From the NCBI GenBank assembly GCA_030154105.1, contig JASKKP010000024.1:1-33600 (forward strand): a DNA stretch of 33,600 nucleotides, read 5' to 3'. Position 1 is the first letter of the stretch; each line of letters starts with the position of its first letter. This stretch comes from Bacillota bacterium (lineage in GTDB: Bacteria; Bacillota; DTU030; DUMP01). The translations under genes were made by a program, and so were the position numbers. This document shows positions 1 through 6,901 of the stretch, piece after piece. The notes below the pieces were generated by a model. The model was not told where the DNA came from. It ran no database searches and worked only from the letters and a program-made list of their open reading frames with translations.

Positions 1-1193
1 ATATCGCGGAGCACCACGTTTCCTCGGGCGGCTTCTTCACCGCCGACAATTATCGTGTGTTTCACTCCCAGCCGGTTGGCCTGTTTGAGCTGGGCTTTAA
101 GGCTGCGCTTGAGATAATCTTTGTCGCTGGGAATTCCCGCGCGCCGTAGCTCGGTCAGGAGCCTGAAGGCGGCCAAATCGTCTTCGGGGAGCACGGCAGC
201 GACAAACACCTCCGGCCCGTGCCTGCCCGGAAGCTCAATTCCGGCCTGCTCCAGCGCCAGAAGTAACCTTTCCAATCCCATGGCGAAACCTACCCCGGGC
301 GTAGGTGGGCCACCGCACTCCTCAACCAGGCCGTCGTAGCGCCCGCCGCCGCACAGGGCCGTTTGGGCGCCCAACCCGGCCCAGGTGATTTCAAATACGG
401 TCCTGGTATAGTAATCCAGCCCCCGCACGAGGGCGGGATTAAGAACGTAGGAGGCCCCTACCGCCTTGAGACATCCTTGGACCTTTTCGAAATGCCCGGC
501 GCATTCGCTACAAAGGTATTCCCCAAATCCCGGTGCGCGCCGCGTTACCGCCCGGCACTTTTCTTCTTTGCAATCGAGGACGCGCAGGGGGTTGCGCTCC
601 AGCCTGCCCAGGCAGCTTTCGCAGAGTTCTGCCCGGTGTGCCTTTAGATAATCCGTAAGCGCCCGGCGATACTCTCGGCGGCAGACAGGGCAACCGATGC
701 TGTTAAGCTCTACGGTAAGGTTTGTCAGCCCCAGCTTTGTGTAAAAGTCGAGGGCTAAGATGATTACCTCGGCGTCCACCGTCGGCTCGGCCGAACCGAT
801 GGCTTCTACCCCAAACTGGTGAAACTGGCGGTACCGGCCGGCCTGGGGCCGGTCGTAACGAAACATGGGGCCGAGATAGTAAAACTTCACCGGCTGCGGA
901 CCGGCGCTGAGATTATGTTCCAGGTACGCGCGCACGGTGGATGCCGTGGCTTCCGGTCGCAGGGTCAGGCTCCGCCCGCCCCGGTCGGTAAAAGTGTACA
1001 TTTCCTTTTCTACGATGTCGGTGGTTTCGCCTACGCCGCGCTGAAACAGCTCGGTGTGTTCAAAGAGCGGCAGGCGAATCTCGCCGTAGCCGTACAGGCG
1101 GCAGTGCGCTCGAATGACGTCCTCCAGGTAATGCCACCTTTCCACTTCCTCCGGGAGAATGTCGCGTGTCCCCCGGGGTGCCGTCGTCAGCAT
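1..1193 (-). CDS. hisS: Histidine-tRNA ligase (HisRS), 3' end cut by window edge
   Basis: This class II aminoacyl-tRNA synthetase charges tRNA-His with histidine in the cytoplasm. About 397 codons are present and the reading frame is still open at the left edge, so the C-terminus is missing. Visible signatures are the N-terminal PRGTRD, the motif 2 stretch FRYDRPQAGRYRQFHQFGVE, the histidine-binding GLDYYTRTVFEI, and the motif 3 region GVGFAMGLERLL. The anticodon-binding domain begins near the edge (TIIVGGEEAARGNVVLRD). The ATG at 1191-1193 follows AAGGAGGG at good spacing. The motif set is that of true HisRS rather than the HisZ paralogue. The gene is transcribed from its own promoter through a T-box leader, so it should respond to uncharged tRNA-His. 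Confidence 0.97.
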   Translation of the reverse strand, partial: MLTTAPRGTRDILPEEVERWHYLEDVIRAHCRLYGYGEIRLPLFEHTELFQRGVGETTDIVEKEMYTFTDRGGRSLTLRPEATASTVRAYLEHNLSAGPQPVKFYYLGPMFRYDRPQAGRYRQFHQFGVEAIGSAEPTVDAEVIILALDFYTKLGLTNLTVELNSIGCPVCRREYRRALTDYLKAHRAELCESCLGRLERNPLRVLDCKEEKCRAVTRRAPGFGEYLCSECAGHFEKVQGCLKAVGASYVLNPALVRGLDYYTRTVFEITWAGLGAQTALCGGGRYDGLVEECGGPPTPGVGFAMGLERLLLALEQAGIELPGRHGPEVFVAAVLPEDDLAAFRLLTELRRAGIPSDKDYLKRSLKAQLKQANRLGVKHTIIVGGEEAARGNVVLRD

Positions 1194-1218
1194 AAACGCC
1201 CTCCTTTTTTAAACATAT

Positions 1219-1262
1219 GAAAAACTCCCCTCCCCGGCCTCGGGCCAGCCAGGGACGGGGAG
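1219..1262 (-). terminator. Regulated (T-box) intrinsic terminator before hisS
   Basis: On the minus strand a long GC-rich stem forms between complements of 1257-1262 (CTCCCC) and 1225-1230 (GGGGAG). It is extended by TCCCTGGC pairing with GCCGGGGA, and a TTTTTC run follows at 1219-1224. It overlaps the antiterminator half of the T-box element, as expected for a transcription-attenuating T-box. Confidence 0.9.
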
Positions 1263-1462
1263 CAACCCCGCGGTACCACCCTGCTTGAGCATCACGCCCC
1301 GCTCCATCGCTAACGGGATAACCGGACCTGCTTACTTCTTTCGGCAGGCCGCTCTGGGGTGTTCTTCAACGCACCCGGCGCAGCGGCTCGCAGTCATGGC
1401 CGACATTCCCTGAAGCGCCTAAGTTGCGCCTACTCTCCCCTTCGCCGCTTTACCCACTATCG
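1219..1462 (-). promoter_or_regulatory. T-box leader of hisS
   Basis: Read on the minus strand, the leader carries the canonical T-box element AGGGTGGTACCGCGG (complement of 1268-1282), which pairs with the free acceptor end of uncharged tRNA. It is followed by a terminator/antiterminator region. Upstream, a Stem I with a GAGAGTA S-turn (AGTA = complement of 1431-1434) is present. A CAC histidine codon at the complement of 1359-1361 lies in the expected specifier position, followed two bases later by AGAG. The codon fits the downstream gene hisS. The specifier assignment is inferred from position and was not folded. Confidence 0.93.
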
Positions 1463-1468
1463 GTTTTC

Positions 1469-1497
1469 ATTTTACCTTTTGTCCGACCGTCTGTCAA
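1469..1497 (-). promoter_or_regulatory. Sigma-A type promoter of hisS
   Basis: A perfect -35 TTGACA (complement of 1492-1497) and a -10 TAAAAT (complement of 1469-1474) are separated by 17 bases. Transcription would start near 1462, just before the T-box Stem I. The stop codon of the upstream small ORF lies inside the -35 hexamer, so the two genes are packed with no spare DNA. Confidence 0.85.
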
Positions 1498-1742
1498 TCC
1501 GGAGCTGGCCGCTGCCAGTCTTGAATCAGATCTTCCACCATAGCCTGCTGTAAACCTACTTGACGCCGGTCAAACATGCTGTCCAAGTCGCTGAGAAAGC
1601 CCTCCCAAAATGAAGCCAGGAGGAACTGCTGCACCTCCAGATCATCGTGGGGGATGTCACTTATGCCGCTTAAGTCCGGCGTCCGGTCGCTGCGCACGGG
1701 CAACCCTCCCAAGCAATTCCTCTCGTTAAAGGATTCCCCCAC
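1494..1742 (-). CDS. Hypothetical small protein downstream of alr (possible frameshift at its start)
   Basis: I do not recognise a family. The frame encodes 82 residues from a GTG at 1740-1742. The C-terminal half is acidic and amphipathic (DDLEVQQFLLASFWEGFLSD, then LQQAMVEDLIQDWQ), which looks like a folded helical protein rather than noise. The GTG has no good ribosome-binding site. A better signal, AAGAAGGTGG followed by ATG at 1753-1755, opens another frame that stops after nine codons. Removing one G from the GGGGG run at the complement of 1736-1740 would join that start to this frame. The gene is therefore either GTG-started, frameshifted, or affected by a sequence error. It lies 41 bases after the alr stop and ends inside the hisS promoter. 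Confidence 0.42.
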   Translation of the reverse strand: MGESFNERNCLGGLPVRSDRTPDLSGISDIPHDDLEVQQFLLASFWEGFLSDLDSMFDRRQVGLQQAMVEDLIQDWQRPAPD

Positions 1743-1783
1743 GCCTGAATCCCATACCGACCACCTTCTTAAAGTGTGAGAAC

Positions 1784-2905
1784 TTATTCTTTGTAGAGGC
1801 GCGGTACCCGCGGCGAAAGCCCGCAGTAGAGCTCAAGGTCGAGCGTGCCAAGAATATCGGCCAGTTCTTGAGCCGTTATCTCTTCGCTGCCTTGGCGGCC
1901 GATGAGGACCACTTCGTCGCCCAGGGTCACTCCCGGCACATCTGTCACATCCACCACGCACTGGTCCATACACACCCGTCCGACAACCGGTGCCCGCATC
2001 CCGCGAATGAGAACGCTGGCCTTATTCGAGAGCCCGCGGCGGTAGCCATCGGCATAACCGATGGGAAGCGTGGCCAGCAGCCGCTCGCTGGGAGCGGTGT
2101 AGGTGAGACCGTAGCTTACCGGAGTTCCGGCCGGAACGCGTTTCAGGAAAACGATGCGCGTTTTCAGAGTTAGCGTAGGCTTAATACTAATCTTACGCTG
2201 AGTCTTTTCGCTCGGCCAGGAGCCGAAAAGGATACATCCCGGGCGCACCATGTCGAGGTGCATCTCCGGGTGATCCAAAATGGCCGCGCTGTTGGCGATA
2301 TGCCGGAGGGGGAAAGTGTACCCGGCCTCTCTAAGAGCCTTTAAGGCCTCTTGGAAACGGCTGAACTGCAGTTCAGTATACGGGTTTTCCGGTTCGTCGG
2401 AAGCGGCAAAATGGCTGAAAATGCCTTCGAACCGCAAACCGGGCAGGCGGCCCACACGTTCCATGAAAGGCACGGCTTCGTGCGGGCGTACACCAATCCG
2501 GCTCATGCCGGTATCGATTTTAAGGTGTACCAGCGCCTCTTTGCCGCGGCGCCGCGCTGCGGCGGAAAGGGCTTCAGCGAGCTCAACGGTGCACAAGGCC
2601 TGCGCAATCCCCAGCTCCACTGCCACTTCTGCCCCTTCACCCGGAATGGAGGTGCCAAGAACCAGGATGGGCAGTTTCAGCCCGGCCTCGCGGAGGGTAA
2701 CCGCCTCATCCAATGTGGCGACCGCCAGCTGGTCGGCTCCGTTTGCCGCTGCAACCTGCGCCAGGCGCACTGCTCCGTGCCCATAGGCGTTAGCCTTCAC
2801 CACCGCCATAACTTTTACCTGCGGTCCTACCAGGTCCTTCACCGCGCGTAGGTTTGCGGCAAAGGCTCTTAGATCAATCTCGGCCCACGTAGGGCGTAGT
2901 CCCAT
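1784..2905 (-). CDS. alr: Alanine racemase
   Basis: This PLP enzyme interconverts L- and D-alanine in the cytoplasm, supplying D-Ala for peptidoglycan; in spore formers D-Ala also affects germination. At 373 residues it has the usual length. The PLP lysine is K37 in VVKANAYGHG, and the second catalytic base is Y265 in VSYGLTYTAPS. The C-terminal beta-domain motif CMDQCVVDVTD is present. The ATG is preceded by GGGGGAA. Its neighbours are a Na+:alanine symporter and alanine dehydrogenase, so it may also feed imported D-alanine into catabolism. The small hypothetical ORF follows directly. Confidence 0.97.
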   Translation of the reverse strand: MGLRPTWAEIDLRAFAANLRAVKDLVGPQVKVMAVVKANAYGHGAVRLAQVAAANGADQLAVATLDEAVTLREAGLKLPILVLGTSIPGEGAEVAVELGIAQALCTVELAEALSAAARRRGKEALVHLKIDTGMSRIGVRPHEAVPFMERVGRLPGLRFEGIFSHFAASDEPENPYTELQFSRFQEALKALREAGYTFPLRHIANSAAILDHPEMHLDMVRPGCILFGSWPSEKTQRKISIKPTLTLKTRIVFLKRVPAGTPVSYGLTYTAPSERLLATLPIGYADGYRRGLSNKASVLIRGMRAPVVGRVCMDQCVVDVTDVPGVTLGDEVVLIGRQGSEEITAQELADILGTLDLELYCGLSPRVPRLYKE

Positions 2906-2981
2906 GTCTCGTTCCCCCAGTTCTATTCCTCTGGTCTTTAGTACATTCGCCCTCTAGGTGATAATTTCCTCTTTTGCCTAC

Positions 2982-3005
2982 AAGAAAGCCCCGCAAGTGC
3001 GGGGC
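2982..3005 (-). terminator. Intrinsic terminator after the alanine symporter gene
   Basis: A perfect 7-bp stem, GCCCCGC (complement of 2999-3005) with GCGGGGC (complement of 2988-2994), closes a 4-base loop and is followed on the minus strand by TTTCTT. It lies 6 bases after the symporter stop codon and separates that gene from alr. Confidence 0.85.
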
Positions 3006-3011
3006 GTTTTC

Positions 3012-4355
3012 TTAAGCCTTTTCGATAAAGTATTCCCGTGTAAGTTTGGCGATAACCGGAGAAAGACCGAGAAGGGCGATTAAGTTCGGAATAGCCATAA
3101 GCCCATTTAAGGTATCGGCCAGGTCCCAGATAAAGTTTAACGCACCCAGGGAGCCTAGCACAATGGGCGGAAGGAACAAGATCCGGTAAGGGAGGCGTAC
3201 CCCAGGACCGCCGAGGTATTCCCAGCACTTCTCCCCGTAATACTGCCAGCTGAGGATTGTAGAGTACGCAAACAGGGCAAGACCAATGCTAACCACGAAC
3301 GTGCCGAAGTGCGGAATGGCCTGGTTGAAGGCAATCATGGTCAGTTCGGCTCCAGACTTGCCGGTCTGCCAGGCACCGGTCATGACAATGCTAAGTGCGG
3401 TGATAGAGCAAATCACCAGGGTATCCATAAAAACTTCAAAGATGCCCCAAAGCCCCTGCTGCACGGGATGATCAACCCTGGCGGTGGCGTGAACGATCGG
3501 CGCACTCCCCAAGCCAGCCTCGTTGCTGAAAACGCCCCGCGCCACACCCTTCGTCACCGCCAGCATGACAGTAGAGCCGGCGAAGCCGCCAACGGCCGCC
3601 GTTCCGGTAAAGGCCTCCTTAAAGATAAGAGCGAGGGCGGCAGGCAGTTTGCCGATGTTCATGATGATGAGGGCGATGCCGCCGAGAATGTAGAAAATGG
3701 CCATGAACGGGACCAGTTTCTCCGTAACCTTAACTATGCTCTTTAAGCCCCCGAGAATGACGATACCGGTAATTACCATCATGACAATGCCGGAAGCGAG
3801 GCGGGGAACGCCGAAAGACGTCTCCAGGGCATGGGCTACGGAATTTGCCTGGGTCATGTTCCCGATGCCGAACGAAGCAAGGCCGCCGAAGAGGGCAAAG
3901 AGGACCGCCAGCCACTTGGCCTGAAGGCCCTTTTCAATGTACTGGAAGGGGCCGCCCAGTATGGTCCCGTCTGATCTTACTTCCCGGTAATGAACGGCTA
4001 AAATAACCTCTGAGTACTTGGTACACATGCCGAAAAAGGCGGAAAGCCACATCCAGAAGGCCGCGCCCGGCCCGCCGATGGCAATAGCAGTCGCAACACC
4101 AGCGATGTTACCTGTGCCCACTGTACCTGCCATGGCCGTAGCGAGAGCCTGGAAAGGGGTAACTTCGCCCTTTTTCCCCTCACCTTTTTCTCTGAGCTTT
4201 CCCAGTGTATGCCGCATGGCGTAACCAAACTTGGAGACCTGCGGCCAGCCCTGGCGAATGGTAAGGTAAATCCCGGTACCAACCAGAAGAACAAGCATTG
4301 GAGGACCCCAAACGATGGCATTCACCTTGGAGTTGAGGGCCATTATCCACTCCAT
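3012..4355 (-). CDS. Sodium:alanine symporter (AGCS family)
   Basis: This is a 447-residue polytopic membrane protein of the alanine/glycine:cation symporter family (AgcS/AlsT/DagA type), driving amino-acid uptake with Na+. Visible family features are the N-terminal WGPPMLVLLVGTGIYLTIRQG helix region and the signature around AMAGTVGTGNIAGVATAIAIGGPGAAFWMW. FSNEAGLGSAPIVHATA and the late SWQYYGEKCWEYLGG stretch are also present. The ATG at 4355 follows GGGGAGG at 9 bases; an internal ATG four codons later is possible but less well placed. It lies between ald and alr, supporting alanine (L or D) as substrate, though family members can also take glycine. A strong terminator follows. Confidence 0.95.
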   Translation of the reverse strand: MEWIMALNSKVNAIVWGPPMLVLLVGTGIYLTIRQGWPQVSKFGYAMRHTLGKLREKGEGKKGEVTPFQALATAMAGTVGTGNIAGVATAIAIGGPGAAFWMWLSAFFGMCTKYSEVILAVHYREVRSDGTILGGPFQYIEKGLQAKWLAVLFALFGGLASFGIGNMTQANSVAHALETSFGVPRLASGIVMMVITGIVILGGLKSIVKVTEKLVPFMAIFYILGGIALIIMNIGKLPAALALIFKEAFTGTAAVGGFAGSTVMLAVTKGVARGVFSNEAGLGSAPIVHATARVDHPVQQGLWGIFEVFMDTLVICSITALSIVMTGAWQTGKSGAELTMIAFNQAIPHFGTFVVSIGLALFAYSTILSWQYYGEKCWEYLGGPGVRLPYRILFLPPIVLGSLGALNFIWDLADTLNGLMAIPNLIALLGLSPVIAKLTREYFIEKA

Positions 4356-4462
4356 ATCCTACGCCTCCCCTCGTACTTAGGTCGCCTTTCTGACGAAACA
4401 TTCGTTCTTTTTCCGCCCTTGCCCCTCCCTCCTTCCCCATGGCCACAAAGGAATAGCTCCCC

Positions 4463-4486
4463 GGGCCGCCCTTCAGAGGGCGGCCC
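4463..4486 (-). terminator. GC-rich hairpin after ald (weak terminator)
   Basis: A perfect 10-bp inverted repeat (4463-4472 with 4477-4486) has a 4-base loop and lies 10 bases past the ald stop codon. The minus-strand sequence after the stem (GGGGAGCTATTCCTTTG) is only weakly T-rich, so it may pause or stabilise transcripts rather than stop polymerase fully. Confidence 0.55.
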
Positions 4487-4495
4487 AGCTTACTT

Positions 4496-5614
4496 TTAAT
4501 TCAGCACTTCTTCAACCGGGGTGTACGGCAGTCCCTGGTAGTCGGCGACGGCCTTGAGGGTGACCTTTCCGTCCACGACGTTCAGCCCTTTGGCCAACGC
4601 CGGGTCGTCCTGCATGGCCTTCTTCCATCCTTTATTCGCCAGCTGCAACGCGTAGGGAAGGGTGGCATTGGCGAGGGCGAAGGTAGCTGTGCGTGCCACG
4701 GCTCCAGGGATGTTCGGCACTGAATAGTGCACCACGCCGTACTTAATGAAAGTTGGGTTGCTGTGGCTCGTGATGCGATCCATGGTTTCCACCGAACCAC
4801 CCTGGTCGATGGCCACGTCCACAATAACTGCGCCGGGCTTCATGCTCTTTACCATTTCTTCCGTAACCAAGATGGGTGTCCTAGCCCCGGGAATAAGCAC
4901 GCAGCCGATAACCAAGTCGGCCTCCCGCACCAGGCGGGCAATGTTGTAGCTGTTGGAAATAAGGGTCTTGACCCGGCCCTGGAAAAGGTTGTCGAGGTAA
5001 ATCAGCCTATCCAGCTTGATGTCAACCACAGTTACGTCGGCCCCCATACCCAGTGCCTGGCGGGCCGCGTTCATCCCGACCGTCCCGCCGCCGATGATGG
5101 CTACTTTCGCCGGTGGAACCCCGGGAACACCGGAGAGCAAAACGCCGAGCCCACCATTCTGCTTCTCCAGGTAATGTGCACCGATCTGCACGGCCATACG
5201 GCCCGCAATCTCACTCATGGGGCTGAGTAGAGGAAGAGCCCCGTTGGCCAGTTGCACGGTTTCAAAGGCCACACCGACAACTTTTTTGCGGAGGAGCGCT
5301 GCGGTAAGTTCTTTTTCCGGAGCGAGGTGCAGGTAGGCAAAGATAATCTGCCCCTCGTGCATTAAATCATATTCGGCCGGAAGTGGTTCCTTAACCTTAA
5401 CAATCATCTCCGCCGTCTCGTAAACCTTTTCTGCTGTGGGCACGATTTCCGCTCCGGCCTGGACGTATTCGGCGTCGCTGATTCCGCTCCCTTCGCCTGC
5501 GCCTTTTTCAATTACGACGCGATGACCGGCCCGGCACATGGCTTCCACGCCGGCCGGAGTCATCCCCACCCGAAACTCGTGGTCCTTAATTTCCTTGGGC
5601 ACGCCGACAATCAT
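4496..5614 (-). CDS. ald: Alanine dehydrogenase
   Basis: This NAD-dependent enzyme converts L-alanine to pyruvate, ammonia and NADH in the cytoplasm; the reverse reaction is possible. It has 372 residues, the normal length. The N-terminus MIVGVPKEIKDHEFRVGMTP is typical, with substrate residues R15 and K75 (KVKEP) and catalytic H96 (FAYLHLAPE). The Rossmann motif VAIIGGGTVGMNAARQALGMG and the C-terminal HYSVPNIPGAVARTAT are present. I chose ATG 5612-5614, 8 bases after GGGGG; a TTG one codon earlier is also open. It precedes the alanine symporter gene, suggesting an alanine import and oxidation unit. Confidence 0.97.
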   Translation of the reverse strand: MIVGVPKEIKDHEFRVGMTPAGVEAMCRAGHRVVIEKGAGEGSGISDAEYVQAGAEIVPTAEKVYETAEMIVKVKEPLPAEYDLMHEGQIIFAYLHLAPEKELTAALLRKKVVGVAFETVQLANGALPLLSPMSEIAGRMAVQIGAHYLEKQNGGLGVLLSGVPGVPPAKVAIIGGGTVGMNAARQALGMGADVTVVDIKLDRLIYLDNLFQGRVKTLISNSYNIARLVREADLVIGCVLIPGARTPILVTEEMVKSMKPGAVIVDVAIDQGGSVETMDRITSHSNPTFIKYGVVHYSVPNIPGAVARTATFALANATLPYALQLANKGWKKAMQDDPALAKGLNVVDGKVTLKAVADYQGLPYTPVEEVLN

Positions 5615-5710
5615 CAAAGCATCCCCCTTTTGCTTGTTTGTTTTTTCTTTCTCTCTAGCTCCGTACTTCGCGCTTATTCGGTTAAAATCCTCCTCTCTGC
5701 TACAACGCCG

Positions 5711-5738
5711 ATAATAAATTTTTTTAGAGGAGTCGCAA
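5711..5738 (-). promoter_or_regulatory. Probable sigma-A promoter of ald
   Basis: The -35 TTGCGA (complement of 5733-5738) and -10 TATTAT (complement of 5711-5716) are separated by 16 bases in an otherwise AT-rich gap between the hydrolase stop codon and ald. The match is reasonable but not perfect. About 90 bases of leader would precede the ald start. Confidence 0.5.
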
Positions 5739-5743
5739 TGCCT

Positions 5744-6364
5744 TCAGCGAAGAAAAGGATTATCCACTTTTTCCCGTCCGATGGACGTGGCCGGTCCGTG
5801 CCCGGGGTAGACCGTCGTTTCATCCGGCAAAGTTAGGAGCTTCTCCCGGATACTCCTGAGCAGCACGGAGAAGGAACCGCCTGGAAAATCCGTGCGGCCG
5901 ATCGACCCTTGAAAAAGGGTATCGCCGGTAAACACAACCCCCGGGCCAAGAATGGAAATCCCCCCGGGGGTGTGTCCTGGAGTGGCCAACACCCTAAACG
6001 CCACGTCACCACACCTGATCTCCTCGCCGTCCATAAGGGTACGGTCGGCCGGCGGGCTCACCACTCCTCCATTCAGCCAAGACGAGAGGTTTTTCACCGC
6101 AGAGGTCAACATGGGAGCATCTGCCGCGTGAATGAGAATGGCTGCCCCGGTATGCTCCTTGAGGGCCGCGTTGGCTCCAATGTGATCGCCATGCCCGTGA
6201 GTGTTGATAATGTAACGCAGCTTAAGCCCGTCTTTTTCAACCTCTTTCAAAATTGCCTCCGGGTCTGCCCCCGGGTCGATCACTAGGGCCTCCCCGTTCT
6301 CCGAACAGCGCACCAAATAGCAATTGGAAGCCAGAGGCCCCACTACCAGACGCTTAACATGCAT
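5744..6364 (-). CDS. MBL-fold metallo-hydrolase (glyoxalase II-like)
   Basis: This is a cytoplasmic zinc hydrolase of the metallo-beta-lactamase fold, of the glyoxalase II/YcbL-like type often encoded beside dtd in Firmicutes. The metal site is THGHGDHIG (H56, H58, D60, H61), followed by [31 protein letters not shown] and [10 protein letters not shown]. With 206 residues it is a single-domain member lacking the HAGH C-terminal domain. Its substrate cannot be told from sequence. I chose ATG 6362-6364, 14 bases downstream of GGAGG. A longer TTG-started frame to 6388 exists but has no ribosome-binding site. It overlaps dtd by 11 bases, implying co-transcription. Confidence 0.9.
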   Translation of the reverse strand: MHVKRLVVGPLASNCYLVRCSENGEALVIDPGADPEAILKEVEKDGLKLRYIINTHGHGDHIGANAALKEHTGAAILIHAADAPMLTSAVKNLSSWLNGGVVSPPADRTLMDGEEIRCGDVAFRVLATPGHTPGGISILGPGVVFTGDTLFQGSIGRTDFPGGSFSVLLRSIREKLLTLPDETTVYPGHGPATSIGREKVDNPFLR

Positions 6365-6815
6365 GCTTGTCTTCCCTCCGGCTGTCAAGAATCAGCGTTA
6401 CCGGGCCGTGGTTATGAATTTCTACCAGCATCTCCGTGCGGAAGACACCGGTAGCCACCTTTACCCCGGTTTTTTTAACCGCCTCGACGTAGCTTTGGTA
6501 CAGCGGTTCGGCAACCTCGGGCGGCGCCGCTTCCACAAAACTCGGCCGACGTCCTTTCCGGCAGTCACCCAGTAGAGTAAATTGGGAAACCGCTAGCACC
6601 TCACCGCCTACGTCGAGAAGCGAGCGGTTGAGCTTTCCTTCTTCATCTTCAAAGACCCGCAGATTAACCGTCTTTTGCGCTAGGTAAACCGCATCTTCAA
6701 CGCTGTCGCCGGCAGCAACCCCGAGAAGCACCACTAATCCGGGGCCAATGGAGCCGACTACCTCTTCACCTACGGTCACCTTGGCCTTCTTGACCCTTTG
6801 CAACACTGCGCGCAC
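6354..6815 (-). CDS. dtd: D-aminoacyl-tRNA deacylase
   Basis: Dtd hydrolyses the ester bond of D-aminoacyl-tRNAs (and glycyl-tRNA-Ala), proofreading chirality in translation. The 153-residue protein shows both active-site elements, SQFTL (77-81, catalytic Thr80) and NHGPVT (135-140, the Gly-cisPro loop). The start is GTG 6813-6815 ([13 protein letters not shown]), 7 bases after AGGAGG; the ATG further upstream lacks a ribosome-binding site. It lies between relA and the hydrolase gene and overlaps the latter, the common Firmicute order relA-dtd. Alanine racemase is encoded about 3.5 kb away, which may be coincidence. Confidence 0.96.
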   Translation of the reverse strand: MRAVLQRVKKAKVTVGEEVVGSIGPGLVVLLGVAAGDSVEDAVYLAQKTVNLRVFEDEEGKLNRSLLDVGGEVLAVSQFTLLGDCRKGRRPSFVEAAPPEVAEPLYQSYVEAVKKTGVKVATGVFRTEMLVEIHNHGPVTLILDSRREDKHAC

Positions 6816-6901
6816 GCCTATGCCTCCTCGTTCCCTATTTGCCATAACTGGAGGGACAAGTTAGATCGCCCCGCTCGCTTCGGATTTTTGAAGCCCAAGC
6901 C

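Noticed and set aside
121-1220. Several plus-strand frames across the left end
   Set aside because: They are shadows of hisS, whose minus-strand translation shows all class II HisRS motifs.
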